Shown one piece after another: positions 1 through 7,152 of a stretch of DNA of 7,258 nucleotides (its first letter is position 1; each line of letters opens with the position of its first letter). Under the pieces are notes generated by a model that was not told where the DNA came from, did no database searches, and saw only the letters and a list, made by a program, of their open reading frames with translations. Both the position numbers and the translations under genes were made by a program. This DNA comes from Sphingobacterium sp. UBA1575 (lineage in GTDB: Bacteria > Bacteroidota > Bacteroidia > Sphingobacteriales > Sphingobacteriaceae): NCBI GenBank assembly GCA_002322865.1, contig DCOH01000034.1, forward strand, positions 975 to 8,232, given 5' to 3'.

Positions 1-300
1 GAATTACTGACTTCTTTGGAGCGGTTCCAATCCTTCAGCCAATCCTTATTGCTGGAAGAAGATCTACAGGTAGTAGGCTTATCTTCTCATGTGTTTGAGG
101 GGAACGGATTTACGGCGGCAATTTGTTTGATGGAATCCCACATCTGTGTACACACCTGGCCTGAATTCCATCAACTGACCCTTGATATTTACCTATGTAA
201 TTACCTGAAAGACAATTCGCAAAAGGTAATAGCCATTGGAGAAAAATATAAAGCATATTTTGAGGCTACGGTTTTGAACGAAACTTTGGTAAATCGCTAA
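1..300 (+). CDS. speD: S-adenosylmethionine decarboxylase proenzyme, 5'-truncated by window edge
   Basis: Pyruvoyl-dependent decarboxylase that turns AdoMet into decarboxylated AdoMet, the aminopropyl donor for polyamine synthesis; cytoplasmic. The frame is open from base 1, giving 99 visible residues. Compared from memory with the Thermotoga maritima enzyme, about 17 N-terminal residues are missing, so the true start lies outside the window and the internal TTG at 16 should not be taken as the start. The diagnostic stretch MESHICVHTWPEF is present. Self-cleavage is expected between visible residues Glu45 and Ser46 (codon 136-138), with Ser46 becoming the pyruvoyl group. His51 and Cys66 match the catalytic His68 and Cys83 of T. 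maritima, and Thr38 stands in for its Ser55. The gene ends 3 bp before the DUF4178 gene and shares an operon with an aminopropyltransferase, which supports AdoMet as the substrate. Some SpeD homologues have become arginine or ornithine decarboxylases; the retained HTWPE and the neighbour argue against that here. Confidence 0.93.
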   Translation, partial: ELLTSLERFQSFSQSLLLEEDLQVVGLSSHVFEGNGFTAAICLMESHICVHTWPEFHQLTLDIYLCNYLKDNSQKVIAIGEKYKAYFEATVLNETLVNR

Positions 301-303
301 GCT

Positions 304-1698
304 ATGCAGATCAGCTGTTCCAAATGTCAACATAAACAGAATTTTAAGGTAGAGGTATCCGAATTCCAGGGATACGTCTGCCCGAATTGCCATGCCTATT
401 TCAAAGGTACCGATCCGGATAAATGGGTTTTTCAAAAAAACCTGAATCCTGGAAAGGATGTACTATGGCCTATACTTGGAGAATTCATTACTTTCCAAGC
501 CAATTCTTATCAGATCATCACCAAGATCCGTCGTTCACCTGTTTTAGGCAAATCCAACGAGTATGTCGGATTATCCACGGATGATGAAGAACTGTACCTG
601 GCCGATGGCGATGAGTATACCTGTTTCCTAGAGCCGATTTCCGAAGATAAAATCGACCGAAAATCTGAAAAACGCATTAAATACGATGGTAATTATAATC
701 GGGAAGAAGGCGGAACGCAAAATGTAATCTATGCGGAAGGCTTTGTGTTTGAAGATCTCGATGCCACCTCCTCTTACATTACCTATGCGCATACCTTAAA
801 TGAGGATAAGTTTATTTCGGAAGAAATATTCCAAGGGAAAAAGGAATATTATGCCGGAAAGTACCTACACGGTCCTAATTATTACTCCATGTTTGAGAAG
901 TACAGGGAATTCGAAGAGAAAGAGAAGCACATCAATTCCAAGCTCTTAGGGGCTTTGTTGCCGTTTTTACTTATCCCTGGCGTATTATTTTACTTTTTAT
1001 ATTATAATCAGCTCAGTACCCAGACCCTTACTTTCAATGAAACCTTTACCAGCGAAAACCTGGCGAACAGCTTTGTTTCCACGCCATTTGAATTGAAAGG
1101 AAATACCAAAAAGCAGTTGGTGATGGACGGATTCTCCATCTCCTCAGTACCGAATTTGGTGATCCAGGTCAATCTAGTGAACAAGAAGACCAATCAGGTC
1201 AGCCAAGTTCGACCATACGTGCATAAATTCAACCCTTCGAATCAGGCCAATGCCCTGGACATTGATTTTTGTAGGGTCGAACCGGGACAATACCATCTGG
1301 TATTTGAAACCTCCATGACTGGATCGCCTAATCAAGCGGTTAAATTGGAGGAACAGATCAAACTGAAATATGGTGGGGTCAGTTATACGCCTTTGATATT
1401 TACCTATGCCGCCACGGTGATGATCTTTATTTTCTTTTTCATCAATTTTAACCAACCGGATAAAATTGAGGAACTAAGTCAACGAGGAGATTTTTCAGGT
1501 TGGTACATGATCAAACAAGATGGATTATTGATCCTGTTTTTCTTTGCTTGCCTGTCCCTCCCAACCTATAAATATTATGAGGATACTATGAAAACCTGTA
1601 ATGCAGATTTGGAAGTTCAAGCGCAGGTGGACCATACCCATACCGGAAACAGAATAATATACACTAGATCGCCACTGGTGAGTGGTAGTCATAAATAA
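304..1698 (+). CDS. DUF4178 membrane protein with N-terminal zinc ribbon
   Basis: 464-residue protein of unknown biochemical role. It opens with a four-cysteine zinc ribbon (C5-x2-C8 and C26-x2-C29). Residues about 58-200 look like a DUF4178 domain: a hydrophobic G-x-F-I/Y-x-I strand pattern, then the N-E-Y-V-G-L segment and a later Y-A-E-G-F segment. Hydrophobic segments at about 214-236, 362-383 and 407-425 would span the membrane. Between the first two lies a roughly 125-residue beta-rich region, probably periplasmic if the zinc ribbon is cytoplasmic. After the third is a short tail with a D-H-T-H-T-G stretch. The ATG at 304 is 3 bp after the speD stop and is the only sensible start, because the ribbon begins at residue 5. 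From family knowledge, DUF4178 genes often sit beside DUF350, speD and membrane aminopropyltransferase genes, as here. Inference: a membrane scaffold or sensor for this pathway. Domain naming is by pattern recognition, not by a profile search. Confidence 0.82.
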   Translation: MQISCSKCQHKQNFKVEVSEFQGYVCPNCHAYFKGTDPDKWVFQKNLNPGKDVLWPILGEFITFQANSYQIITKIRRSPVLGKSNEYVGLSTDDEELYLADGDEYTCFLEPISEDKIDRKSEKRIKYDGNYNREEGGTQNVIYAEGFVFEDLDATSSYITYAHTLNEDKFISEEIFQGKKEYYAGKYLHGPNYYSMFEKYREFEEKEKHINSKLLGALLPFLLIPGVLFYFLYYNQLSTQTLTFNETFTSENLANSFVSTPFELKGNTKKQLVMDGFSISSVPNLVIQVNLVNKKTNQVSQVRPYVHKFNPSNQANALDIDFCRVEPGQYHLVFETSMTGSPNQAVKLEEQIKLKYGGVSYTPLIFTYAATVMIFIFFFINFNQPDKIEELSQRGDFSGWYMIKQDGLLILFFFACLSLPTYKYYEDTMKTCNADLEVQAQVDHTHTGNRIIYTRSPLVSGSHK

Positions 1699-1708
1699 GC
1701 AAAAGCAT

Positions 1709-1927
1709 ATGAATTACGATTATTTTTTCAAAGGTATTGCTGCCTCGGTTATTTATTCCCTTATCGGAATAGTGATCCTGTTATTGGCTTATCTATTGAT
1801 CGAGAAATTAACGCCTGAAAAGTCTTGGCAGGAGATTGTTAAGAACCAGAACATGGCACTGGCCATTGTTTTTGCCAGCTTTATTTTAGGCATTTCCATT
1901 ATTATCGCAGCCTCAATTCATGGATAG
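1709..1927 (+). CDS. small two-helix membrane protein, DUF350 family
   Basis: 72-residue inner-membrane protein. Two hydrophobic helices (about residues 9-31 and 48-69) flank a loop containing L-T-P-E-K, and the second helix is preceded by the K-N-Q-N-M-A-L-A-I stretch that recalls the DUF350 signature (N-x-A-x-A-I followed by small-residue-rich I-L-G-I). DUF350 proteins such as E. coli YjfL usually carry two such hairpins in about 130 residues; this one carries a single hairpin and would need to oligomerise to form a comparable unit. I chose the ATG at 1709, 10 bp after the DUF4178 stop. A GTG at 1682 in the same frame would overlap the upstream gene by 17 bp and add nine polar residues that do not resemble the family. 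The end overlaps the next gene by 8 bp, which points to translational coupling. The function of DUF350 is unknown; a partner of the DUF4178 protein or of the transferase is an inference. Confidence 0.8.
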   Translation: MNYDYFFKGIAASVIYSLIGIVILLLAYLLIEKLTPEKSWQEIVKNQNMALAIVFASFILGISIIIAASIHG

Positions 1928-3434
1928 AAAGAAAAATCTATCCATCTTCCTTTTATTAGCTGTATTCATCATCGCCATTTGTGGATTGGTCTACGAATTG
2001 GTGGCTGGTGCATTGGCCAGTTACTTATTAGGAGATTCGGTGAAGCAATTCTCTTTTATCATCGGTACTTACCTCTTTTCGATGGGGGTTGGTTCTTATC
2101 TTGCCAAATTTATCCATAAGAACCTGTTCGATCGATTCATCGAGATCGAGCTCTTGATAGGTATCATTGGGGGCACAAGCTCTGTCCTTTTATTCCTTCT
2201 ATTTCAACAGGTTGAACATTTCCAGTTTATTCTATACTTTATTGTATTTCTGACAGGCTGTCTCTGTGGAATGGAAATCCCTTTGTTGATGAATATCCTG
2301 AAGGACAGGGTGCAATTCAAGGACTTGGTCTCCAATGTTTTCGCTTTTGATTACATCGGCGCATTGATCGCTTCGGTTTTATTCCCGATCCTTTTGATTC
2401 CAAAACTAGGGGTAATGGGCACTTCCCTCCTGTTCGGAATCATTAATATCTGTGTAGGTGTTTTCCTGGCCTTTTACCTGAGCAAGTTCCTGAAAAGGCC
2501 TACTTGGATGAAGATCAAAGCCATCTTATGTTTAGTATTCCTTGTAGTTGTCTTCTATTACTCCGATCGGCTCCTTGCCTATTCGGAGAACCAGCTATAT
2601 GGGAACAACGTCATCTACAAGCATTCGACGACTTATCAGCGTATTGTACTAACCTCTTCCAACGGAAATTACCAATTGTTTCTGAACAACAACCTTCAGT
2701 TCAATACCAAGGATGAGTATAGGTATCATGAATGCCTGGTGCATCCGGCCATGTCGGTTGCCAAAACGCCGAAACGCGTGCTTATTCTAGGTGGCGGGGA
2801 TGGTTTGGCCGCACGGGAAATCCTCAAATACCCCATGGTAGAGCATATTACCTTGGTGGACCTGGACGAAGGGATGACCAAACTGTTTCAGACCAATGAA
2901 ATCCTTCGTCAGCATAATCAGGATGCATTGAACAGCCCTAAGCTAAGGATCGTGAATGAAGATGCCTTTATCTGGATCAAAGACCATCAGGAACAATATG
3001 ATGTTATCATCATCGATTTTCCGGATCCTTCAAACTACAGCTTGGGCAAATTATACACCAATGCTTTTTACAAGCGCTTACGGTTTTTGATGCTTGAGCA
3101 AAGCATTATTGCTGTGCAGACTACATCTCCCTATTATGCGCCCAAAGCCTATTGGTGCATTCATGAAACCATTGCCTCTATTTTTCCGAACCCACAGGCT
3201 TACTATGCCTATGTGCCTTCCTTCGGCGAATGGGGTTTCTGTTTATTCTCCCCAGATAAAGATATAGATTTCCAACAAGTGAACCATAAGGTGGCCAACC
3301 TGCGTTTCTATGATTATAATTTCTCCAAACTCACCGACTTTTCAGCAGTCATGCAAAAAATACCGGTACAGATCAACCGATTGGACAATCAGATTTTAGT
3401 TCGGTATTTTGATGAAGAGTGGAGCAAGATTTAA
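1920..3434 (+). CDS. membrane-anchored polyamine aminopropyltransferase (spermidine/spermine synthase family)
   Basis: 504 residues in two parts. Residues 1-216 form a hydrophobic domain with about seven membrane helices (roughly 8-36, 42-63, 74-97, 100-122, 142-163, 164-188, 199-216). Residues about 230-450 form a spermidine synthase-type Rossmann domain: Gln260 and D265-E-x-x-Y-H270-E; the AdoMet-binding loop G291-G-G-D-G; acidic D314/D316 at the ribose position; D348-A; the catalytic pair D366-x-x-D369; Q400-T-T-S-P; and F435-x-x-W-G-F. The family transfers an aminopropyl group from decarboxylated AdoMet to an amine such as putrescine or spermidine. The donor would come from the SpeD encoded upstream. 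Two departures stand out: L-N-N-N-L-Q where soluble enzymes typically have L-D-G-x-x-Q, and P-S-N-Y-S-L-G-K in the loop after the catalytic Asp. The acceptor may therefore be unusual. The ATG at 1920 overlaps the DUF350 stop by 8 bp, and the 3' end overlaps the flavoenzyme gene by 23 bp. Confidence 0.92.
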   Translation: MDRKKNLSIFLLLAVFIIAICGLVYELVAGALASYLLGDSVKQFSFIIGTYLFSMGVGSYLAKFIHKNLFDRFIEIELLIGIIGGTSSVLLFLLFQQVEHFQFILYFIVFLTGCLCGMEIPLLMNILKDRVQFKDLVSNVFAFDYIGALIASVLFPILLIPKLGVMGTSLLFGIINICVGVFLAFYLSKFLKRPTWMKIKAILCLVFLVVVFYYSDRLLAYSENQLYGNNVIYKHSTTYQRIVLTSSNGNYQLFLNNNLQFNTKDEYRYHECLVHPAMSVAKTPKRVLILGGGDGLAAREILKYPMVEHITLVDLDEGMTKLFQTNEILRQHNQDALNSPKLRIVNEDAFIWIKDHQEQYDVIIIDFPDPSNYSLGKLYTNAFYKRLRFLMLEQSIIAVQTTSPYYAPKAYWCIHETIASIFPNPQAYYAYVPSFGEWGFCLFSPDKDIDFQQVNHKVANLRFYDYNFSKLTDFSAVMQKIPVQINRLDNQILVRYFDEEWSKI

Positions 3435-5028
3435 GTGGAACAGGCGTCATTTCCTGAAAGCAAGCCTTTTATTGGGTCTTGGCACTACCTTCCTGCAAGC
3501 CTGTAAAAGAAAGGCAAACCATATTTTATTAAAACTGACCGGTACCAACCACATCTTAGGGCATCGCTTATGGCTACCCGACTTCCCGCCCGTTTCTGAA
3601 AAGATTGAAATCCCCGTGCTCATTCTTGGAGGTGGTATCGCAGGCTTATCTGCTGCTTACCAATTCCATGAAAAGGGCTTTCAGGACTTTCTCTTATTGG
3701 AAATGGAAGATGAGGTGGGCGGAAACTCCAAATCGGGTTCCAATGCCTACAGTAAACATCCCTTGGGCGCCCATTACCTGCCCATACCCAACGCTTCAAA
3801 CAAAGAGATTTACCAATTTTTAGAAAAGTCAAAGATCGTTAAGGGTTGGACACAAACTGGTGAGCCAATATTTGATGAAGAACAGCTGTCTTTTGACCCC
3901 ATGCATAGGCTCTTTATCGATAACTATTGGCAGGATGGAATTGTTCCTGAGTATGGATTAGATGTAGAGGAACTGGCCGAAATGGAACGTTTTCATAGCC
4001 TCATGAAGGATTTTACGGTAATGAAAGGAAGGGATGGTAAATTTGTATTTGATATCCCGACGCTTTTCGCCTCAACCGACCATGATTTGGAGCATCTGGA
4101 TAGCATCAGCATGGAAAAGTGGCTGCTGGATCAGGATTTCAAAACCAAACCGGTATTTAGTTACGTGAATTACTGTTGCAGGGATGATTTCGGCACGGGC
4201 GTTAAACATACTTCGGCCTTTGCGGGTATACATTATTTTTCAAGTAGAAAGCATGACTTTTCGGGTACTGAAGAAGCCGTATTAACCTGGCAGGAAGGCA
4301 ATGGAAGATTGGTGTCCTTATTGAAAAGCTATGCAGCGGGAAAGATAAAAAACAATTGTTTGGCTTATAAAATCGATTGGGATGATCACAAAGTTCAAGT
4401 CAAAGTATACGACAGTAAATCCAACAAATCAACTCTTTATATTGCTAACCAAGTCATCAATTGTTGTCCACAATTTGTGAATAAATATCTGATCCCCTCC
4501 AGAAAAGCCCTAAGCGATAAATTTGCTTATGCTCCATGGTTGGTTGCCACGATTACGCTGAAAAGTTTCCCCGCTGCATCCGGCGCTCCCTTATCTTGGG
4601 ATAATGTGATCCATGAAGGCAAGGGCTTAGGCTATATCTTTGATCAGCATCAAAGCCTTGCTCAATACAAGGCTCCTTATGTAATCAGCTATTACCATTC
4701 GCTGGATGCACAGGACCTTCGGAAAGAACGAAAGAAATTATTGGAATATAGCGAAGATCAATGGCGAGATTTCATTATTGAAGACCTCTCCAAAGCACAT
4801 TTTGGGATTGAGGCGGAAATCCTGGATATGAAAATCTATCGCCTTGGGCATGGCATGATCAGCCCGGTTCCAGGATTTCTGATGAGTGATGCCCGAAAGG
4901 AAATGGCAAGACCTATTGCCGAGAGGATATATTTTGCCCATTCTGACCTTTCTGGACTTTCCCTATTCGAGGAAGCTTTCTATCGAGGCTATCTAACCGC
5001 TAAGGAAGTATTAACTAAATATTATTAA
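3412..5028 (+). CDS. Tat-exported FAD-dependent amine oxidase-like lipoprotein
   Basis: 538 residues from the ATG at 3412; a TTG at 3409 in the same frame is a less likely start. The N-terminus carries a twin-arginine signal, N-R11-R12-H-F-L-K, then a hydrophobic stretch and a lipobox-like L-Q-A-C31, so the enzyme is probably folded with its cofactor, exported by Tat and lipidated. The residues after Cys31 are basic (K-R-K), with no acidic surface-export signal. The FAD fold is clear: dinucleotide loop G73-G-G-I-A-G78, E97 at the ribose-binding position, the G103-G104 motif, a V-I-N-C-C-P segment near 348-353, and a C-terminal flavin contact around H510-S-D512-L-S-G followed by E-E-A-F-Y-R-G. 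This is the layout of flavin amine oxidases and related phytoene-desaturase-like enzymes. With the upstream polyamine genes, oxidation of a polyamine or aminopropylated product at the periplasmic face is a reasonable inference; the substrate is not shown by the sequence. Paired cysteines occur at 255-256 and 351-352. Confidence 0.88.
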   Translation: MKSGARFKWNRRHFLKASLLLGLGTTFLQACKRKANHILLKLTGTNHILGHRLWLPDFPPVSEKIEIPVLILGGGIAGLSAAYQFHEKGFQDFLLLEMEDEVGGNSKSGSNAYSKHPLGAHYLPIPNASNKEIYQFLEKSKIVKGWTQTGEPIFDEEQLSFDPMHRLFIDNYWQDGIVPEYGLDVEELAEMERFHSLMKDFTVMKGRDGKFVFDIPTLFASTDHDLEHLDSISMEKWLLDQDFKTKPVFSYVNYCCRDDFGTGVKHTSAFAGIHYFSSRKHDFSGTEEAVLTWQEGNGRLVSLLKSYAAGKIKNNCLAYKIDWDDHKVQVKVYDSKSNKSTLYIANQVINCCPQFVNKYLIPSRKALSDKFAYAPWLVATITLKSFPAASGAPLSWDNVIHEGKGLGYIFDQHQSLAQYKAPYVISYYHSLDAQDLRKERKKLLEYSEDQWRDFIIEDLSKAHFGIEAEILDMKIYRLGHGMISPVPGFLMSDARKEMARPIAERIYFAHSDLSGLSLFEEAFYRGYLTAKEVLTKYY

Positions 5029-5062
5029 TAGGTTTTCTTTTAAATATATTCTCCAATTCGTC

Positions 5063-5070
5063 TATATTTA
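5063..5070 (+). promoter_or_regulatory. possible Bacteroidota-type -7 element before the M48 gene
   Basis: The 66-bp gap between the flavoenzyme stop and the ATG at 5095 is very AT-rich. TATATTTA at 5063-5070 resembles the Bacteroidota -7 consensus TAnnTTTG except for the final base, and a T-rich stretch near 5033-5041 sits at about the distance expected for the -33 element, but no TTG is present there. The leader would be only about 15-20 nt. In such AT-rich DNA a chance match is quite possible. Confidence 0.25.
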
Positions 5071-5094
5071 TAAAACTAATCGAAATTACCTTTT

Positions 5095-7152
5095 ATGCAT
5101 ATTCAGACCAGCCGGGCATTTCAGCGAAGCATCAAAAAAACCCTTACTTCCATTCTCGTTTTCGTTATTGTCTATTTGCTGCTTTTGCTAGCCGCAATAG
5201 GTTTAACCATTGCGCTCACCTATTTTGGTATTTTTTTGATCATAGAAGTCCCCAATTTATATATCATTTTATTTGGTGCCGGATTGATATTTTCCGGACT
5301 GACCATTCTGTTTTTCCTGATAAAATTCATCTTTTCCAAGAATCAAAACCATACCGACGGTATGCTGGAAATAACCGCCGAAATGCAGCCTGAACTGTTC
5401 CAAATGATCCATGAGATTGTGCAGGAGGCAGGAACGGACTTCCCAAAGAAAGTGTTTTTAACACAAGAAGTTAATGCCTCGGTTTTTTATAATTCCAGTT
5501 TCTGGAGCATGATCATTCCCGTTCGGAAAAACCTTCAAATCGGGATGGGCTTGATCAATGTACTTAGTAAACAGGAGTTAAAGGCCATAATAGCGCATGA
5601 ATTTGGTCATTTCTCCCAACGGAGTATGAAACTTGGCTCATACGTATACCATGTGAACCAGGTGATCTTCAACATGCTGTACAACAACGAATCTTTTGAC
5701 AGGACGATCCATAGGGTATCCAGCTGGAGTAATTCCTTAGTCATCACCCTATGGGGATCTATTTATGCCATCCGTGGAATCCAATGGATCCTCAAAAAAT
5801 TGTACAATTTCATCAATAAGAATTACATGGCCTTATCCCGCGAGATGGAATTCCATGCGGATGAAGTGGCGGCCCATATTGCTGGGTCGGAAGCCTTTAC
5901 CAGCTCCCTAATGCGTTTAGATTTTGCTGGCCATGCCTTCAATGAAGCGGTGCAGTTCTATTATAATCGCTCCTCCGAAAGCTTGTTACCTGATGATATT
6001 TATGCGGATCATCAGACCGTGCTTCGCTTTTTAGCAAAAAAGAACAGTTATGAGATGAAGGATGGCATGCCGATGATCGATCTGGATAGTAATCTCAAAT
6101 ACGATAAATCTAAACTGAACTTTGAAAACCAATGGGCATCGCATCCGAGCACTGCTGATCGGGTGAAAAAGGTTAGGCAATTGAATCTTGAAAAAACGGT
6201 GGAAGAGGATAGCCCAGCCATGGATATGATCAAGGATAAAGAGAAAGTGATCTCGAAAATAACAGATATCCTGTTTAAAAATATGTTTTCGGAGAATGAA
6301 GATCCGAATCCAAACATACCTATTGTTAAATTGGGTGCAGATGAATTTATCCATAAATATGAATTGGCTTTCAACAAAGGGAGTTTTGATGAGGTATTCA
6401 ATGAATATTACAACTTAGTTACCCCAGTGATTTCTGATTACGAAAAGATTGATCTAGGTGCTAATATTCCAGAGAGAACCTATTTCTCGGATGAGGATAC
6501 GGAGCTAACCTATGAATTGCAAGCCTTGCGTCAAGATATTGGCACTTTAAAATCCATTCAGGCTAAGGAAATTGGAGTGAAGACCTTTGATTATGATGGT
6601 TTAAAATACCATCGGAGAGACATTTCTGCGTTATTGGAAAGACTGCAAAAGGAGGAAGTATCTAAAGCAGCTGAATTGGATGAATTGAATGTACAGATTT
6701 TTAAACATTTCCATCATCTGGCAAAAGCCAGGAACCTGGAGCAGGAGTTTTTGGAAGCGCATCAGCTTTTGGCGGCTTATGATAAAACTTATGAAGATCA
6801 GATGAATTTTTATTATGAGCTGAACAATAGATTCAGCTACCTCAACCAAGTGTTGGATTATGATCAAATAGAAACATTCTTTATTGAATTCAAGGTTTTG
6901 GAATTGAGGCTGAAGAAAGAATTGAAGGAATTATTGGAATATCCTGGCTTTGAAAATGAACTGGATAAGAAGTACGTGGAAAATTTAGAAAAGTATATGG
7001 ATAAGGAGTGGAAATATTTCATGGTCTCTGCATATGTAGATGAAAATATAATGATCCTGCGAGAAGCCATGGAAGCACTACCTTATTTGATTTATCAACG
7101 ATACTTCCTTCAGAAAAAGAAAATATTAGCTATTCAAGCAAAACTGATGTAA
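5095..7152 (+). CDS. membrane M48 family zinc metallopeptidase with long helical C-terminal extension
   Basis: 685-residue predicted integral-membrane protease of the M48 (Ste24/HtpX-like) clan. The zinc site is complete: H168-E-F-G-H172 supplies two His ligands and the catalytic Glu169, and E252 in E252-F-H-A-D256 is the expected third ligand. Two hydrophobic regions precede it (about 17-50 and 55-80), and another at about 214-232 lies between the two zinc motifs, as in HtpX-type proteases; the catalytic domain is then expected to face the cytoplasm. HtpX proteins are usually about 290 residues, so this one carries roughly 350 extra residues. That extension is charged and helical with coiled-coil-like stretches around 467-560 and contains no second motif that I recognise. 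The ATG at 5095 is followed by a basic N-terminus. The family generally degrades misfolded membrane proteins or processes peptides. The gene follows the polyamine cluster on the same strand after 66 bp; a shared envelope role is possible but not shown. Confidence 0.9.
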   Translation: MHIQTSRAFQRSIKKTLTSILVFVIVYLLLLLAAIGLTIALTYFGIFLIIEVPNLYIILFGAGLIFSGLTILFFLIKFIFSKNQNHTDGMLEITAEMQPELFQMIHEIVQEAGTDFPKKVFLTQEVNASVFYNSSFWSMIIPVRKNLQIGMGLINVLSKQELKAIIAHEFGHFSQRSMKLGSYVYHVNQVIFNMLYNNESFDRTIHRVSSWSNSLVITLWGSIYAIRGIQWILKKLYNFINKNYMALSREMEFHADEVAAHIAGSEAFTSSLMRLDFAGHAFNEAVQFYYNRSSESLLPDDIYADHQTVLRFLAKKNSYEMKDGMPMIDLDSNLKYDKSKLNFENQWASHPSTADRVKKVRQLNLEKTVEEDSPAMDMIKDKEKVISKITDILFKNMFSENEDPNPNIPIVKLGADEFIHKYELAFNKGSFDEVFNEYYNLVTPVISDYEKIDLGANIPERTYFSDEDTELTYELQALRQDIGTLKSIQAKEIGVKTFDYDGLKYHRRDISALLERLQKEEVSKAAELDELNVQIFKHFHHLAKARNLEQEFLEAHQLLAAYDKTYEDQMNFYYELNNRFSYLNQVLDYDQIETFFIEFKVLELRLKKELKELLEYPGFENELDKKYVENLEKYMDKEWKYFMVSAYVDENIMILREAMEALPYLIYQRYFLQKKKILAIQAKLM

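Noticed and set aside
16..18. TTG at 16 as the start of speD
   Set aside because: The frame is open to base 1 and the family needs about 17 more N-terminal residues than are visible, so the gene is simply cut by the window edge.
1682..1708. GTG at 1682 as start of the DUF350 gene
   Set aside because: It would overlap the DUF4178 gene and add polar residues unlike the family; the ATG at 1709 gives the expected N-terminus just before helix 1.
2504..2716. + strand 70-codon frame inside the aminopropyltransferase gene
   Set aside because: It is out of frame within a confidently identified conserved enzyme and its translation matches no family I know.
5008..5045. AT-rich inverted repeat (ATTAA...TTAAT) followed by T-rich DNA as a terminator after the flavoenzyme gene
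   Set aside because: The stem is short and made only of A-T pairs, it lies partly inside the coding end, and such matches are expected by chance in this AT-rich gap.
6031..6401. Overlapping reverse-strand open frames inside the M48 gene, up to 117 codons
   Set aside because: They lie wholly within a well-supported gene, show no recognisable domain, and two of them overlap each other in different frames, as expected of shadow frames.
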